A stretch of DNA of 64,000 nt, from NCBI RefSeq assembly GCF_001650735.1, contig NZ_LXVY01000023.1, forward strand, positions 1 to 64,000, in the 5' to 3' direction. A program made the translations under genes and the position numbers. The stretch is from Sphingomonas sp. TDK1 (GTDB lineage: Bacteria; Pseudomonadota; Alphaproteobacteria; Sphingomonadales; Sphingomonadaceae). This document shows, piece after piece, positions 8,298-18,546 of the stretch. Below the pieces are notes generated by a model. The model saw only the letters and a program-made list of their open reading frames with translations, was not told the origin of the DNA and made no database searches. Every line of letters begins with the position of its first letter. Position 1 is the first letter of the stretch.

Positions 8298-8891
8298 GTG
8301 AGTTCAGATCAGCTAGTCGTATGGGTCGGTCGCCACATCCTGCCGCACGAGCGGCAGTTGAGGGTCTGGTTGCGTGCGGCGTTTCCGGCGGTGGACGTGG
8401 ATGACGTGGTGCAGGAAACCTATTGCCGGATAAGCGGGCTCGACCAGTTCGAGCATATTGACGATCCTCGCAGCTATTTCTTTCGCGCCGCGCGCAACGT
8501 CGTACTGGAGCAGATCCGGCGCGAGCGCGTGGTCAGCATCGGCGCCGCCAGCGGCCTTGCCGAACTGGACAACGCCCCCGATCCAGCCCAGTCGCCCGAA
8601 GAGATCGTCGCCGGACGTCACATGCTCGCCCGGATCGAGCGGTTGATCGACGCGCTGCCCGATCGCGCGCGGCAGGTGTTTCGGCTCCGCAAGATCGACG
8701 GCATGGCACAACGCGACATCGCCTTGCGGCTGCGCATCCCGGAAATCGCCGTCGAGAATGACGTCGCGCGTGGCCTGCTCCGTATCCTCAACCAACTGAG
8801 CGAGGAGGAGAAGGCCGAGCTCCCGATCCGGCGTCGGGCTGCGCGGACGGCGGGGCACGGCAAGCGGCGCGAAACCGGAGGGCGGCAATGA
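8298..8891 (+). CDS. ECF RNA polymerase sigma factor, FecI type
   Basis: A 197-residue group 4 sigma factor. Region 2 reads VDDVVQETYCRI with the following promoter-contact helix (DPRSYFFRAARNVVLEQIRR), and region 4 is ALPDRARQVFRLRKIDGMAQRDIALRL. It starts with GTG at 8298, five bases after GAGGGAAG. The stop overlaps the FecR gene by ATGA. In the FecI system the sigma factor is held by FecR and released when a loaded TonB receptor signals through its STN domain; all three parts occur here in order. The likely target promoter is that of the receptor gene downstream. Confidence 0.92.
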   Translation: MSSDQLVVWVGRHILPHERQLRVWLRAAFPAVDVDDVVQETYCRISGLDQFEHIDDPRSYFFRAARNVVLEQIRRERVVSIGAASGLAELDNAPDPAQSPEEIVAGRHMLARIERLIDALPDRARQVFRLRKIDGMAQRDIALRLRIPEIAVENDVARGLLRILNQLSEEEKAELPIRRRAARTAGHGKRRETGGRQ

Positions 8892-9823
8892 TCGACGAGA
8901 TTGCCTGCCGCTGGGCCGCCGCGATCGATCGTGGGCTGAGCGACGCGGAAGAGGCCGAGCTCGCGGCCTGGTTGGCGGAGGATCGTCGGCATCGCGGCGC
9001 GCTGCTGCGGACCAGGGCGGCGATGAGCCTGCTCGATCAACGACATGCGCTGCCCGACTGGGAAGAACCATTGCCGGCTCGGCCCCGCCGCCCGCGCTGG
9101 TGGAAGGTCAGCGCTGGCGCGGTCGCGGCGGTGTTGGTCGTCGCCTGGGGCGTCGGCGTGTGGATCGATCGTGGGGAGGTGATTGACACGCGGGTGGGTG
9201 AGATCCGGAGCATGCAATTGGCCGACGGATCGGTTGCGGTCGTCAACAGCGGGACGAGGCTTCGCGTGGCGTTCACCCGCGCCGAGCGTCATGTCGAGAT
9301 GACCAAGGGCGAGGCGTGGTTCGAGGTCGCGCACAATAAGGCGCGGCCGTTCGTTGTCGCCAGCGGCCCCTATCGCGTGCAGGCGGTCGGTACCGCCTTT
9401 GATGTGCGGCGGGAGGGAGAAGCCGCGCAGGTCGTCGTGACCACCGGCGTAGTGAAGATCTGGTCGGTCGACAGCGTTGAACCGGCGCGGCGTGTCGCGG
9501 CGGGCGAATGGGCGGTACTGCAGCCCGGCAAGACAATCGCGACGCGGGCGATGCGCCCTCAGGCATCCGATCAGCAACTGGCCTGGCGCGAGCGAAAGAT
9601 CGTGCTGGACAACATGACGTTGGGCGAGGCGGCGGCCGAGTTCAACCGCTACAACGTCACCCGGCTGGAGGTTGCGCCGCCACTCGTCGGCAGGCGCGTG
9701 GTCGGCTGGTTCCGCATCGACGATGTGGACGGCTTTGCCGTCTCCAGCGCCGCGATGGTCGGGGGGCGCGTGGAACGGATAAACCGGCCGGGCGAAGGGT
9801 CCGTCATGCGGATCCTGCCCTGA
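8888..9823 (+). CDS. FecR family anti-sigma factor / regulator
   Basis: A 311-residue inner-membrane regulator. The cytoplasmic N-terminus has the DUF4880 pattern (ACRWAAAIDRGLSDAEEAELAA..W), then a TM helix (about residues 73-91, AGAVAAVLVVAWGVGVW). A periplasmic FecR domain follows (residues 100-200; SMQLADGSVAVVNSGTRLRV, GEAWFEVAH, PYRVQAVGTAFDVR), and a C-terminal domain of DUF4974 type (GEAAAEFNRYNVTRLEV) that should touch the receptor's STN domain. It is translationally coupled to the sigma factor gene and is followed 91 bases later by the receptor gene. Confidence 0.92.
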   Translation: MIDEIACRWAAAIDRGLSDAEEAELAAWLAEDRRHRGALLRTRAAMSLLDQRHALPDWEEPLPARPRRPRWWKVSAGAVAAVLVVAWGVGVWIDRGEVIDTRVGEIRSMQLADGSVAVVNSGTRLRVAFTRAERHVEMTKGEAWFEVAHNKARPFVVASGPYRVQAVGTAFDVRREGEAAQVVVTTGVVKIWSVDSVEPARRVAAGEWAVLQPGKTIATRAMRPQASDQQLAWRERKIVLDNMTLGEAAAEFNRYNVTRLEVAPPLVGRRVVGWFRIDDVDGFAVSSAAMVGGRVERINRPGEGSVMRILP

Positions 9824-9914
9824 AAATTTTCGCATCGCCGACGGAAGTTGCGGGGCCGTGCATCCTTGGATCAGCGCCGTACGAAGCGCGTTCGACATTC
9901 CAGGGAGAGGTGCC

Positions 9915-12767
9915 TTGCGCAAGAGCCAGATTTTCAGCGTTTCGATGGTGGCGATCGCCGCCGTCCTTGCGACGCCTGCCGTAGCCGCCCAGACCATCCG
10001 CGAGTTCAACGTGCCGCGTCAGCCCGCCGCCGCGGGGCTGGTTCGGTTCGCGCAGCAGGCGAACATCCAAATCATCGCTCCGGGCGACGCGACGAATGGC
10101 CAGACCGTTTCGGAAGTGAAGGGCCAGTTCAGCGTCGAGGAAGGGCTGCGCAGGCTGATTGCCCGCAGCCATTTGCGATTGATGTCGTTCGACGGCCGTA
10201 CCGCAGTGATCGCCGCGGCCGATCCGGTTGCCGCGCGCCATGCCAGCTATAGCGCCCCGCGCGACACGGCCGCCGGCCCGCAGTCGAGTCCTCCTGCTAC
10301 GGAAACGGCGCAGGCTGAGGAGAGTCCCGAGAACGAAATCATCGTCACCGGCAACACCTCCGACAAGCGCACGCTGTTCAACTCCTCATCCAACGTCACG
10401 CTGGCCGGCGCCGCCGACTTGCAGCGGAAAGCGCCGCGCTCCACGGCGGATACGCTGGAGTTGGTTCCCGGGGTGTTCGTGGAGGGTACGGCGGGACCGA
10501 TCTCCAACAACTATTCGGTGCGCGGCCTGCGGGGCGGCGGTCAGACTTTCATCACGCTGGAGGAAGACGGCATGCCGATCCTCTATGGCGGCGGCGGCGC
10601 GGACTTCTATTTTCAGAACGACATCACCATCAATCGCCTCGAAGCGGTCGAGGGCGGCACCTCGGGCGTGCTTGCTCCCAATGGCGCCGGGGCGACGATC
10701 AACTTCATCTCGATGAAGCCCAACCACGACCAGGCGACCGCGATGGTGCGCTTCACCGGCGCGACCTATGGCGACCTGCGTGCCGACGGCTATTTTTCGG
10801 CACCGATCGCTGATGGCTGGGCGTTTAATGTCGGCGGCTATGTCACCTCGCAAAAGGGGGTGCGGCGCACGCCTTTCACCTTCAACGCCTATGACGTGAA
10901 GGCGATGCTGGAGAAGAAATTCTCCAATGGCGGCCTGCTCCGCTTCACCATCAAGAATGGCGACAAGCATTTCCCCTATTACGCCGACATGCCGTTCCGC
11001 GTGGCCGCCAATGGCACGATCAGCAGCGTGCCCAGTCTCGATCTCAAGCGGGACGATGTCGGCGGGCGCGGCTTCACCGAGTTTTTGGTCCCCGATGCGC
11101 CTGCTACCGGCACGAGCCTGCGCCGGTTCAGCTCCGCAGACGGCGTCCACGTCAAGTCGACCACCTACCGCGTCGACCTGGAAATGCCGGTCAGCCCCAG
11201 CGTGCGTCTGTTCGCCCGGGCACGGTATCTGGACGGCTCCTATGACTTCAACGGCATTTTTCCCGGCAGCGGGTCGGGCACTGCGGGGCTAACCCCCGCG
11301 CTCAACTATCTGACTCCCGCCCTCTCGCCGCTTGCCGGGTTGACTCCGCTCCAGGGCTCGCCGCAGACCTACTTCCAGGTCGCCGCGCAGCGCTTCCCCG
11401 GGGCTGCCCAATATGGGCTGCGCAACATCCGCACGGGCCAGGTGATCGCGGCATCGAACACCACCGCGCTGAACGGCCTGAACGGCAATGGCCTGCTCCA
11501 GCAGACCGTCCTCAACCACCAGACGCTCGCGACGAAGGATTTCGGCAGCGACTTCGGGGTCAAATGGGACGCGAGCGGCAGCAACCTCGATAACTCGCTC
11601 ACCGTGGGCGGCATGGTCTATAATGTTCGCCGGCGGAACGATCAGTCGGCGGTGGCGACAGTCCTCAATGACGTGCGCAACGACTCCAACGTCTACGACA
11701 TGGTCGCGCTGAATGCGGCAGGCGGCGTGCTCGGATCGCTGACCAACAACGGTATGGTCAATTACGGCAACTGGGGGCAGGGCCTGTTCAACGACGAGAT
11801 CACCTCGCTTTCCGCCTATTTCAATGACGAACTCACCATCGGCGAACGGCTGCACGTCGATTTCGGTGCGCGCTACGAGCACCAGCATGTGCGGGTCAAC
11901 ATCGGCAACACCGCGCTCGTCAACGCGCCGGTGCCGGCAGGAACGCCGGGTCTGTACGACAATGTCGGCAGCACGTTCGACGGCACCTATACGCGCCAGA
12001 GCGCCAATTATTCCGACTGGGCGTTTACGGGGGGCGTCAATTACGAGCTCACCGACCATGTCGCGCTCTATGTCCGCGGTGCGCGCGGATTCCAGACCAA
12101 TGGCGGCGACACGGGCGGGACCCACAAGCCGACAGAGCTGACCCTGTATGAGGGCGGCGTACGGTTCAAGGCAGCCGCCTTCAACGCCTCGATCATCGGC
12201 TTCCGCACCGAATTCCGCGACCAGTCCTACCAGTTCGTCAACCCGGCGAACCCGGCGCAGGCGAGCAACGCGCTGGCAGACAACACCACCAATGGCGTGC
12301 AACTCGATGCCATGGTGCGGCCGGTGCAGTTCTTCAGCCTGAGCGTGCAGGGCGTGTACCAGGAGCCAAAGCTCGGCAATCTGCGCTTCGACGGCGTCGC
12401 GCAGCCTCAATATGACGGCAACACGCCCGAGCGCACCCCCAAGAAGCTGCTGACCGTCACCCCGTCCTTCATCCTGCCAGGCGGGCTGGGCGAGATCTAT
12501 GGCCGCTACAAATATGTCGGCAAGATCTTCGCCGACAGCGGCAACGGCATTGCGCTGCCCGATTATGGGGTGTTCTCGATCGGGGCGAGTCTCGACGTCA
12601 CGCCGCGCCTGAACCTGTCGGTCAGTGTCGACAACCTGACCGACGTGAAGGGCTTTACCGAGGGCAACCCGCGCCAGGGACAGACCCAATCGATCGTCGA
12701 CGGCTATTTTTACGGCCGTGCGATCGTCGGGCGCAACGCGCTGATCAGCGCGACGCTCAAGCTGTGA
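9915..12767 (+). CDS. TonB-dependent receptor with STN signalling domain
   Basis: About 950 residues. After a signal peptide (SQIFSVSMVAIAAVLATPAVAAQ) comes an STN domain (IREFNVPRQPAAAGLVRFAQ ... GQFSVEEGLRRLIARSHL), a TonB box (ENEIIVTGN), a plug (VPGVFVEGTAGPISNNYSVR) and a barrel ending in ISATLKL. The STN domain marks it as a transducer for the adjacent FecR/sigma pair. I prefer the TTG at 9915 because GGGAGAGG lies four bases before it; an in-frame GTG at 9858 would add 19 residues with no ribosome site. The ligand is unknown. The downstream exported glycosidase-like and halogenase-like genes suggest a carbohydrate or glycoside rather than iron (inference). Its stop overlaps the next gene by GTGA. 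Confidence 0.9.
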   Translation: MRKSQIFSVSMVAIAAVLATPAVAAQTIREFNVPRQPAAAGLVRFAQQANIQIIAPGDATNGQTVSEVKGQFSVEEGLRRLIARSHLRLMSFDGRTAVIAAADPVAARHASYSAPRDTAAGPQSSPPATETAQAEESPENEIIVTGNTSDKRTLFNSSSNVTLAGAADLQRKAPRSTADTLELVPGVFVEGTAGPISNNYSVRGLRGGGQTFITLEEDGMPILYGGGGADFYFQNDITINRLEAVEGGTSGVLAPNGAGATINFISMKPNHDQATAMVRFTGATYGDLRADGYFSAPIADGWAFNVGGYVTSQKGVRRTPFTFNAYDVKAMLEKKFSNGGLLRFTIKNGDKHFPYYADMPFRVAANGTISSVPSLDLKRDDVGGRGFTEFLVPDAPATGTSLRRFSSADGVHVKSTTYRVDLEMPVSPSVRLFARARYLDGSYDFNGIFPGSGSGTAGLTPALNYLTPALSPLAGLTPLQGSPQTYFQVAAQRFPGAAQYGLRNIRTGQVIAASNTTALNGLNGNGLLQQTVLNHQTLATKDFGSDFGVKWDASGSNLDNSLTVGGMVYNVRRRNDQSAVATVLNDVRNDSNVYDMVALNAAGGVLGSLTNNGMVNYGNWGQGLFNDEITSLSAYFNDELTIGERLHVDFGARYEHQHVRVNIGNTALVNAPVPAGTPGLYDNVGSTFDGTYTRQSANYSDWAFTGGVNYELTDHVALYVRGARGFQTNGGDTGGTHKPTELTLYEGGVRFKAAAFNASIIGFRTEFRDQSYQFVNPANPAQASNALADNTTNGVQLDAMVRPVQFFSLSVQGVYQEPKLGNLRFDGVAQPQYDGNTPERTPKKLLTVTPSFILPGGLGEIYGRYKYVGKIFADSGNGIALPDYGVFSIGASLDVTPRLNLSVSVDNLTDVKGFTEGNPRQGQTQSIVDGYFYGRAIVGRNALISATLKL

Positions 12768-14812
12768 GGCTGAAGGCGGGGCTGCGGCCGTCGTTGGGGC
12801 TGGCGGCGGCGTTGCTGTTGACCGGTGCCGCCCCCGGTACCGCGCAGGTCGAGCAATATGCGGTGCGCGAAGGGCTGAACCTCAACAGCTTCACGCGTTC
12901 GGGTCCGGTCGCGGCACATGTCGTGCTGCGATCGGGCCGGCAGCCCCGGCTGCTCGTCGCCTTTCCGGCGGGCAACAGCGGCACGGCGCTGTGGTTCGAG
13001 CCGCTCGCGAAAGATGCCGAATGGCGTATCGAAGGCGCGCCCCGACCGATCACCCAGCGCGACGCCAAGGGACGGCCGCTCCACGGCGTCCGCTTCGTCG
13101 CGACGATCGACGCCGAACGCCTTGTCCCGCACCAGGCGGTGCTGTCGAGCATCCGAGTCATCCGCGATTACCAGGCGCTGGGCAAGGCGCCCGCCTCGGT
13201 GCTGACCGCACCGCGGCTGACGGGCGATGGCATCCGGTGGTCGCGCGCTCGGCTCGACGGCGCGGCTGGCTATGATCTTGCGATAAACGTCATCGGTGGC
13301 CGCGTCGCGGGCGGTGCCATTCTCGCCGGCCGGGACGGGAGGATCCGCCTGGCCGTGACGGCGGTGACGGGCGAGACGCCGCTCTCCCCGCGCGGCGGTA
13401 CGGACCTGCTCAACGACAAGGCGCAAGCCGATCCGGGTGCGCGTAACGCGCTCACCTTCCTCAGTTATGCCGAGAAATATCTGGCCGGATCGTGGCGGTT
13501 CGACACCTATTTCGGGCGCGACACGCTGATGTCGGTCCGCCTGCTGATGCCCGCGCTGCAGCCTGCGGCGGTGGAGACCGGCTTGGAATCGGTACTCACT
13601 CGCCTGTCTGCCCAAGGCGAGGTCGCGCATGAGGAGGATATCGGCGAGTTCGCCATCCTCGACCATCAACGGACCGACGGCACCCTGTCCGACGCGCCGG
13701 TCTACAACTACAACATGGTCGACAGCGACTATATGCTGGCGCCGGTCGCGCGGGCGTGGTTGCTCGACGATCCGCGCGGGAGGGCGCGAGCGCAGGCTTT
13801 TCTGGCGCAGCGAATCGGCGGCGAAACCATGGGGGCGCGGCTTGTCCGCAACCTGCGTTTCGTCTTGCGACAGGCGGCGCCCTTTGCGCGTGATCCGGTG
13901 GCCGCGCATCTGGTCGCGCTCAAGCCCGGCATGGACGCGGGCGAGTGGCGCGACAGCAATGACGGGCTGGCGGGCGGCCGCCTTCCCTATGACGTCAACG
14001 CCGTACTGATTCCTGCGGCGCTCGATTCCGCCGCGGCGTTGCACGCGAGTGGGCTGCTCCGTCCCTATTTGGCTGCCGGCGATCCGGCTGCCTTCACACA
14101 AGCCCGGGCGGTAGCCGATGTCTGGCGTGCCAAGGCGCCACCATTGTTCGACGTGACTCTGTCCGCCGCAGAGGCGCGGCGCGCCGTCAGCGACTATGCG
14201 CGCACCGTCGGGGTGCCGGACGCGCCCGCGCTGGCGGCGATCGGCGCCCAGCCCGTACGCTTCCCGGCCATTGCGCTGGATGCGCAAGGCCGGCCGATCC
14301 CGGTGCAGAACAGCGATCCGGGCTTCGCGCTGCTGTTCGAAGAGCCTTCCGCAGAGGCACTGGAGGTCATGACGGCCAGCCTCATCGATGCCTTCCCGGC
14401 CGGGCTGCGCATCGGTGCGGGCATGCTGGTCGCCAACCCGGCTTTTGCCGGGGCGGGAATACAGCGGAAATTCTCGCCTAATGCCTATCACGGCACGGTG
14501 ATCTGGAGCTGGCAGCAGGCGCTCGTCGCCGCCGGGCTGGCACGACAGCTCGATCGCAAGGACCTGCCGGCCAAGGTCCGCCACCGGATCGCCCGCGCGC
14601 AGTCCTGCCTTTGGGACGGAATCGAGAAGACGCGCAGCGTGCAGAGTTCCGAACTCTGGTCATGGCGCTATGCCGATGGTCATTACCAGGTTGTGCCCTT
14701 CGGTGCGGCGGGGGCGGATGTCGACGAATCCAATGCTGCGCAACTGTGGAGCACCGTTTATCTGGCACTTCGCCGGCCGGCAGGCCCGGCGATCGCCTGC
14801 ACAGGCGGATGA
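12764..14812 (+). CDS. exported (alpha/alpha)6 glycosidase-like protein related to glycogen-debranching enzymes
   Basis: A 682-residue protein beginning with GTG, in a four-base overlap with the receptor. The N-terminal signal (LGLAAALLLTGAAPGTAQ) indicates export. An N-terminal beta domain spans roughly residues 25-215. The toroid follows: FDTYFGRDTLMSVRLLMPAL and GEVAHEEDIGEFAILDHQ resemble the 'FGRD(S/A/T)L...GE..HE' signature of amylo-1,6-glucosidase-like and GH63-like enzymes. Later motifs DSNDGLAGGRLPYDVNAVL and HGTVIWSWQQALVAAGL fit the same fold. Candidate acids are the Asp in FGRDT and the Glu residues in HEEDIGE. Substrate and activity are unassigned; an alpha-glucoside brought in by the receptor is a reasonable guess. 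Confidence 0.7.
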   Translation: MRLKAGLRPSLGLAAALLLTGAAPGTAQVEQYAVREGLNLNSFTRSGPVAAHVVLRSGRQPRLLVAFPAGNSGTALWFEPLAKDAEWRIEGAPRPITQRDAKGRPLHGVRFVATIDAERLVPHQAVLSSIRVIRDYQALGKAPASVLTAPRLTGDGIRWSRARLDGAAGYDLAINVIGGRVAGGAILAGRDGRIRLAVTAVTGETPLSPRGGTDLLNDKAQADPGARNALTFLSYAEKYLAGSWRFDTYFGRDTLMSVRLLMPALQPAAVETGLESVLTRLSAQGEVAHEEDIGEFAILDHQRTDGTLSDAPVYNYNMVDSDYMLAPVARAWLLDDPRGRARAQAFLAQRIGGETMGARLVRNLRFVLRQAAPFARDPVAAHLVALKPGMDAGEWRDSNDGLAGGRLPYDVNAVLIPAALDSAAALHASGLLRPYLAAGDPAAFTQARAVADVWRAKAPPLFDVTLSAAEARRAVSDYARTVGVPDAPALAAIGAQPVRFPAIALDAQGRPIPVQNSDPGFALLFEEPSAEALEVMTASLIDAFPAGLRIGAGMLVANPAFAGAGIQRKFSPNAYHGTVIWSWQQALVAAGLARQLDRKDLPAKVRHRIARAQSCLWDGIEKTRSVQSSELWSWRYADGHYQVVPFGAAGADVDESNAAQLWSTVYLALRRPAGPAIACTGG

Positions 14813-14852
14813 CGCTCGCGGGCACGCGTGAGATGTGGCTAGACGGAGCACT

Positions 14853-16334
14853 ATGACCGACAATCGCATTCGCCGGATCGTGATACTGGGTGGCGGAACG
14901 GCGGGCTGGATGAGCGCGGCCGCCCTGTCCCGCGCGCTGGCAGGGCAACGCGTCGCGATCACGCTGGTCGAATCCGACACCATCGGAACGATCGGGGTGG
15001 GCGAGGCGACCATCCCCACCATCCACTGGTTCAACCAGATCATCGGCTTGGACGAGCGCCAATTTATGGCCGAGACCAAGGCGACGGTGAAGCTCGGCAT
15101 CGAGTTCGTCGGCTGGAACGGCGAGGGGAGCCGCTATTTCCACCCCTTCGGCACGTTCGGGCCGCCGGGCGACGGCACGATGTTTCTTCATCGCCTCATC
15201 CGCGGACGTGCCGACGGCGATACAGCGCCCACCGAGGCCTATTCGCTGACCGCGCAGGCGGCGCGCTCGGGCCGCTTTGCCCGGCCGGTGCCCGATCGCC
15301 GGTCGCTCCTGTCAACCTTGGGCTATGCCTATCACTTCGACGCAGGCCTTTATGCACGCTACTTGCGCGGGCTGGCCGAGCGGGCGGGCGTGACCCGGAT
15401 GGAGGGCATGGTCGGCTCAGTCCAGCAGGACGGCGAAGGCGGTTTCGTCCGGTCGCTGACGCTGGACGACGGGCGCGTCGTCGAAGGCGAGCTTTTCCTC
15501 GACTGTTCGGGGATGCGCGGCTTGCTGATCGAGGAGACGCTCGGCGTTGGCTATGACGACTGGTCGCACTGGCTGCCCTGCGACTGTGCCTGGGCAGCGC
15601 CGAGTGCCGCGGAAACCCGCCTCACCCCGTTCACCCGCGCGACAGCGGCCGAGGCAGGGTGGCGCTGGCGTATCCCGCTCCAGCACCGGGTCGGCAATGG
15701 CTATGTCTTCGCCAGCCGCTTCCAGGACGAAGCGGCGGCGCGCGCCTCGCTACTGGCCGCGTTGGAGGGACCGCCGCTCGCCGATCCGCGCCTGATCCGC
15801 TTCACGCCAGGCATGCGGCGCGAGGCATGGCGTGCCAATGTGGTGGCGATCGGCCTGTCTAGCGGGTTCCTCGAGCCGCTCGAATCGACCAGCATCCATC
15901 TGATCCAGAGCGGCATCGCCAAGCTGTTGTCGCTGTTTCCGGCGGCCGACTGTTCGCCCCTGCTGGCGCGGCAATTCAACCGGATTTTCGGGCAGGAGAT
16001 GCTCGATATACGCGATTTCCTGATCTTCCATTATCATGCGACGGCAGGGCGGGAGGAGCCGATGTGGCGCGAGCGGCAGGCAATGGCGATCCCCCAGACG
16101 CTCACCGAACGCCTGGCGCATTTCCGGAACTCGGGCCGGATCGTCTTGTCAAGCGACGAGCTGTTCCGCGATGCGAGCTGGTTCGCGGTGCTTGACGGCC
16201 AGGGTGAGTGCCCCGGGGATTACAACCCCTTGATCGAGGGGGTCCATGTTCAAGACAATCTCCGCCAATTGGGGGCATTGCGGTCGGACATTGGGCGAGC
16301 GGTGGAAGCTTTGCCGGCACTATCGCGTCCATAA
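14853..16334 (+). CDS. flavin-dependent tryptophan-halogenase-like protein
   Basis: A 493-residue FAD protein of the Trp_halogenase family. It has the nucleotide-binding motif ILGGGTAGWM, the second flavin motif IGVGEATIPTIHWF, a lysine in ATVKLGIEF (Lys80) at the position of the catalytic lysine of PrnA/RebH, and FLEPLESTSIHLIQ, which holds the conserved active-site Glu. ATG at 14853 is chosen for GGAG five bases upstream; a GTG at 14835 is in frame but lacks a site. Such proteins are frequent beside TonB receptors in sphingomonads, xanthomonads and Caulobacter. Their physiological substrate, and whether they halogenate at all, is mostly unknown. Forty bases separate it from the upstream gene, so one operon is likely. 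Confidence 0.88.
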   Translation: MTDNRIRRIVILGGGTAGWMSAAALSRALAGQRVAITLVESDTIGTIGVGEATIPTIHWFNQIIGLDERQFMAETKATVKLGIEFVGWNGEGSRYFHPFGTFGPPGDGTMFLHRLIRGRADGDTAPTEAYSLTAQAARSGRFARPVPDRRSLLSTLGYAYHFDAGLYARYLRGLAERAGVTRMEGMVGSVQQDGEGGFVRSLTLDDGRVVEGELFLDCSGMRGLLIEETLGVGYDDWSHWLPCDCAWAAPSAAETRLTPFTRATAAEAGWRWRIPLQHRVGNGYVFASRFQDEAAARASLLAALEGPPLADPRLIRFTPGMRREAWRANVVAIGLSSGFLEPLESTSIHLIQSGIAKLLSLFPAADCSPLLARQFNRIFGQEMLDIRDFLIFHYHATAGREEPMWRERQAMAIPQTLTERLAHFRNSGRIVLSSDELFRDASWFAVLDGQGECPGDYNPLIEGVHVQDNLRQLGALRSDIGRAVEALPALSRP

Positions 16335-16528
16335 GGCGCGCGGTTGATTGCCGGTGGCCTCGACCATCCTGACGCGCTGGATCGGGTATTCCGCGGCTAC
16401 CCACTAAGCGATCGGGACCATCTTGGCTTTGGATGGCGGACGTCCGCGGGCGATGCGGCGATCCTTGGCCTCCCCGCCATGCATAGAGGGGCGAGAACAA
16501 TGCATTTGGGTTGCAGGCCTCTCTGTGA

Positions 16529-16800
16529 CTATCGTGAGGCGGCCCCAGCAACCGCCGCTACAGAATGCCACGCGCCGCCCTCACGGGCGGCGTTGTAGTT
16601 TGTAGCGAATGCGACCAAATCTTTCACTTTCGCAACCACCTCCGCCTGCGGACCATCCCGCTCGTCCGGGTAGCCGTCACGCTCTCGATGAGGCCCGAAA
16701 GAATCCCCGCAGCTTCCGGTCGCGAGGCATCGTCATTGAGCGATGCCCGCAGCTCTGCAGCCTTCGTACGGAACTGCTTCAGCAACTCGCCATACGAAAA
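16529..16800 (-). pseudogene. C-terminal remnant of a serine recombinase (resolvase/invertase type)
   Basis: On the minus strand, YGELLKQFRTKAAELRASL and PEAAGILSGLIESVTATR match the C-terminal coiled part of large serine recombinases ('..L..aL.d...eA.eiLR.LIe.V.l.p'). Near 16657 the reading must shift frame to continue as PQAEVVAKVKDLVAFATN, the usual end of these proteins, reaching TAG at 16529-16531. No catalytic N-terminus is present. The surrounding 16335-17099 holds no intact gene and looks like eroded mobile DNA. Confidence 0.55.
16573..16592 (+). terminator. hairpin downstream of the halogenase-like gene
   Basis: A perfect 8-bp stem, CGCCGCCC / GGGCGGCG, with a TCAC loop, followed by TTGTAGTTT. 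It lies about 240 bases after the halogenase stop, inside the recombinase remnant, so it could end read-through transcription from the sigma-receptor operon or be a relic of the mobile element. Confidence 0.4.
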
Positions 16801-17099
16801 GAGAACGGGAGTAGTTGCATTCCAGCCCTTATCCGCATCCCAATCCGCAAAGTGGCTGCGTGCTTGGCAGCCGGATGGCAGCTTACCGACTTTGTAAGCG
16901 TTCGACCCGCATCTGCACGATGCAATCGTCCGTTGATGTCGTTCAGCGCTCAAATTGGGCGCCTCTGGCGCTGTAACGGGAAGAGCTGGCGCCGCTTATC
17001 CGACGAGAAGTGGCGCCTTGACGTGTCTAGGGCTTTGCGAAGCCGGCATGCGTTGTAGCAAGGCTGAGCGGCCTGCGACCTTGACGACTCCGACGGTAA
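16801..17099. other. gap beyond the recombinase remnant
   Basis: Up to the 3' end of the amidotransferase-like gene at 17100 I see no gene. The minus-strand frame of the recombinase scrap stays open to 16953 but loses family likeness beyond about 16800. Confidence 0.4.
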
Positions 17100-17900
17100 C
17101 TAATGCCCTCGATAGGATCCCGCTCTTACACTATTTCCACCTGCCAATCCGCTAAGAAGGCTTACGCCGACTCGTTCAAAAAAGGCGCGATCGGCGGCTG
17201 CCTGGGCTCCGTCCCATTCGGGATGCCATTGCACGGCCAGCACATCGGCGCCGCACGGGCGAGCAGAGATCGCCTCGATCAGGCCGTCCTCCGGCGACAA
17301 TGCCTCAATCGTCAGGCCATCGCCCAGTCGGTCGATGCCTTCGCGGTGGACCGAATTGACGCTGATGCGGGTCCCTTGCGAGAGGCCGCCTAATAGTCCT
17401 CCCGGTGTGAGCGTCACATCGTGGCGCTGGTCAAACAGCGCCTCGAACGGGATGTCGCCGGCGCGGTGATGCTCTGCGCCCAGATCACGGCGCAGCGAGC
17501 CGCCGAACAGCACGTTGATCTCCTGCAGCCCGCGACAGATGCCGAACACCGGCCGGCCGCTTTCAATCATCCGCTCGGCCAAGGCAAGGGCAACCCGGTC
17601 GCGCTGCGGGTCCGCACGGGATTCCGGCACGGCCCGCCCGCCATAATGGTGCGGTTCGACGTCCGACCTTGAGCCGGTGAGCAGCAGCCCGTCCAGACGC
17701 CCGGTGAGCGCCGCCACATCGGCCACTTCCACCAAGGCGGGAACCAGCAGCACCGTCGCCCCCGAGATCCGCGACAGCGGCTCGATGAAGCGGCTGGCCA
17801 CCGCCTGGATCGGCCGGTCCGCCACTTCGTTGCAGCAGAGCACGCCGATCACGGGTCGCTGGGTGGCGGGTGCAGGATCACGGCGGACGAAGCGGGCCAC
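17100..17900 (-). CDS. gamma-glutamyl-gamma-aminobutyrate hydrolase family protein (class I glutamine amidotransferase-like)
   Basis: About 266 residues of the peptidase C26 / PuuD group. The nucleophile elbow FGICRGLQEINV supplies the catalytic Cys, and AVQWHPEWD the His-Glu pair. PuuD hydrolyses gamma-Glu-GABA in putrescine breakdown; other members act on related gamma-glutamyl amides. The frame is open further upstream into the peroxiredoxin gene. The GTG at 17900, four bases after that gene's stop, gives the usual family length and begins just before RPVIGVLCCN. Co-transcription with the peroxiredoxin is likely. No puuA-, puuB- or puuC-like gene is near, so the substrate is open. Confidence 0.82.
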   Translation of the reverse strand: MARFVRRDPAPATQRPVIGVLCCNEVADRPIQAVASRFIEPLSRISGATVLLVPALVEVADVAALTGRLDGLLLTGSRSDVEPHHYGGRAVPESRADPQRDRVALALAERMIESGRPVFGICRGLQEINVLFGGSLRRDLGAEHHRAGDIPFEALFDQRHDVTLTPGGLLGGLSQGTRISVNSVHREGIDRLGDGLTIEALSPEDGLIEAISARPCGADVLAVQWHPEWDGAQAAADRAFFERVGVSLLSGLAGGNSVRAGSYRGH

Positions 17901-17904
17901 GCGC

Positions 17905-18546
<642 letters not shown>

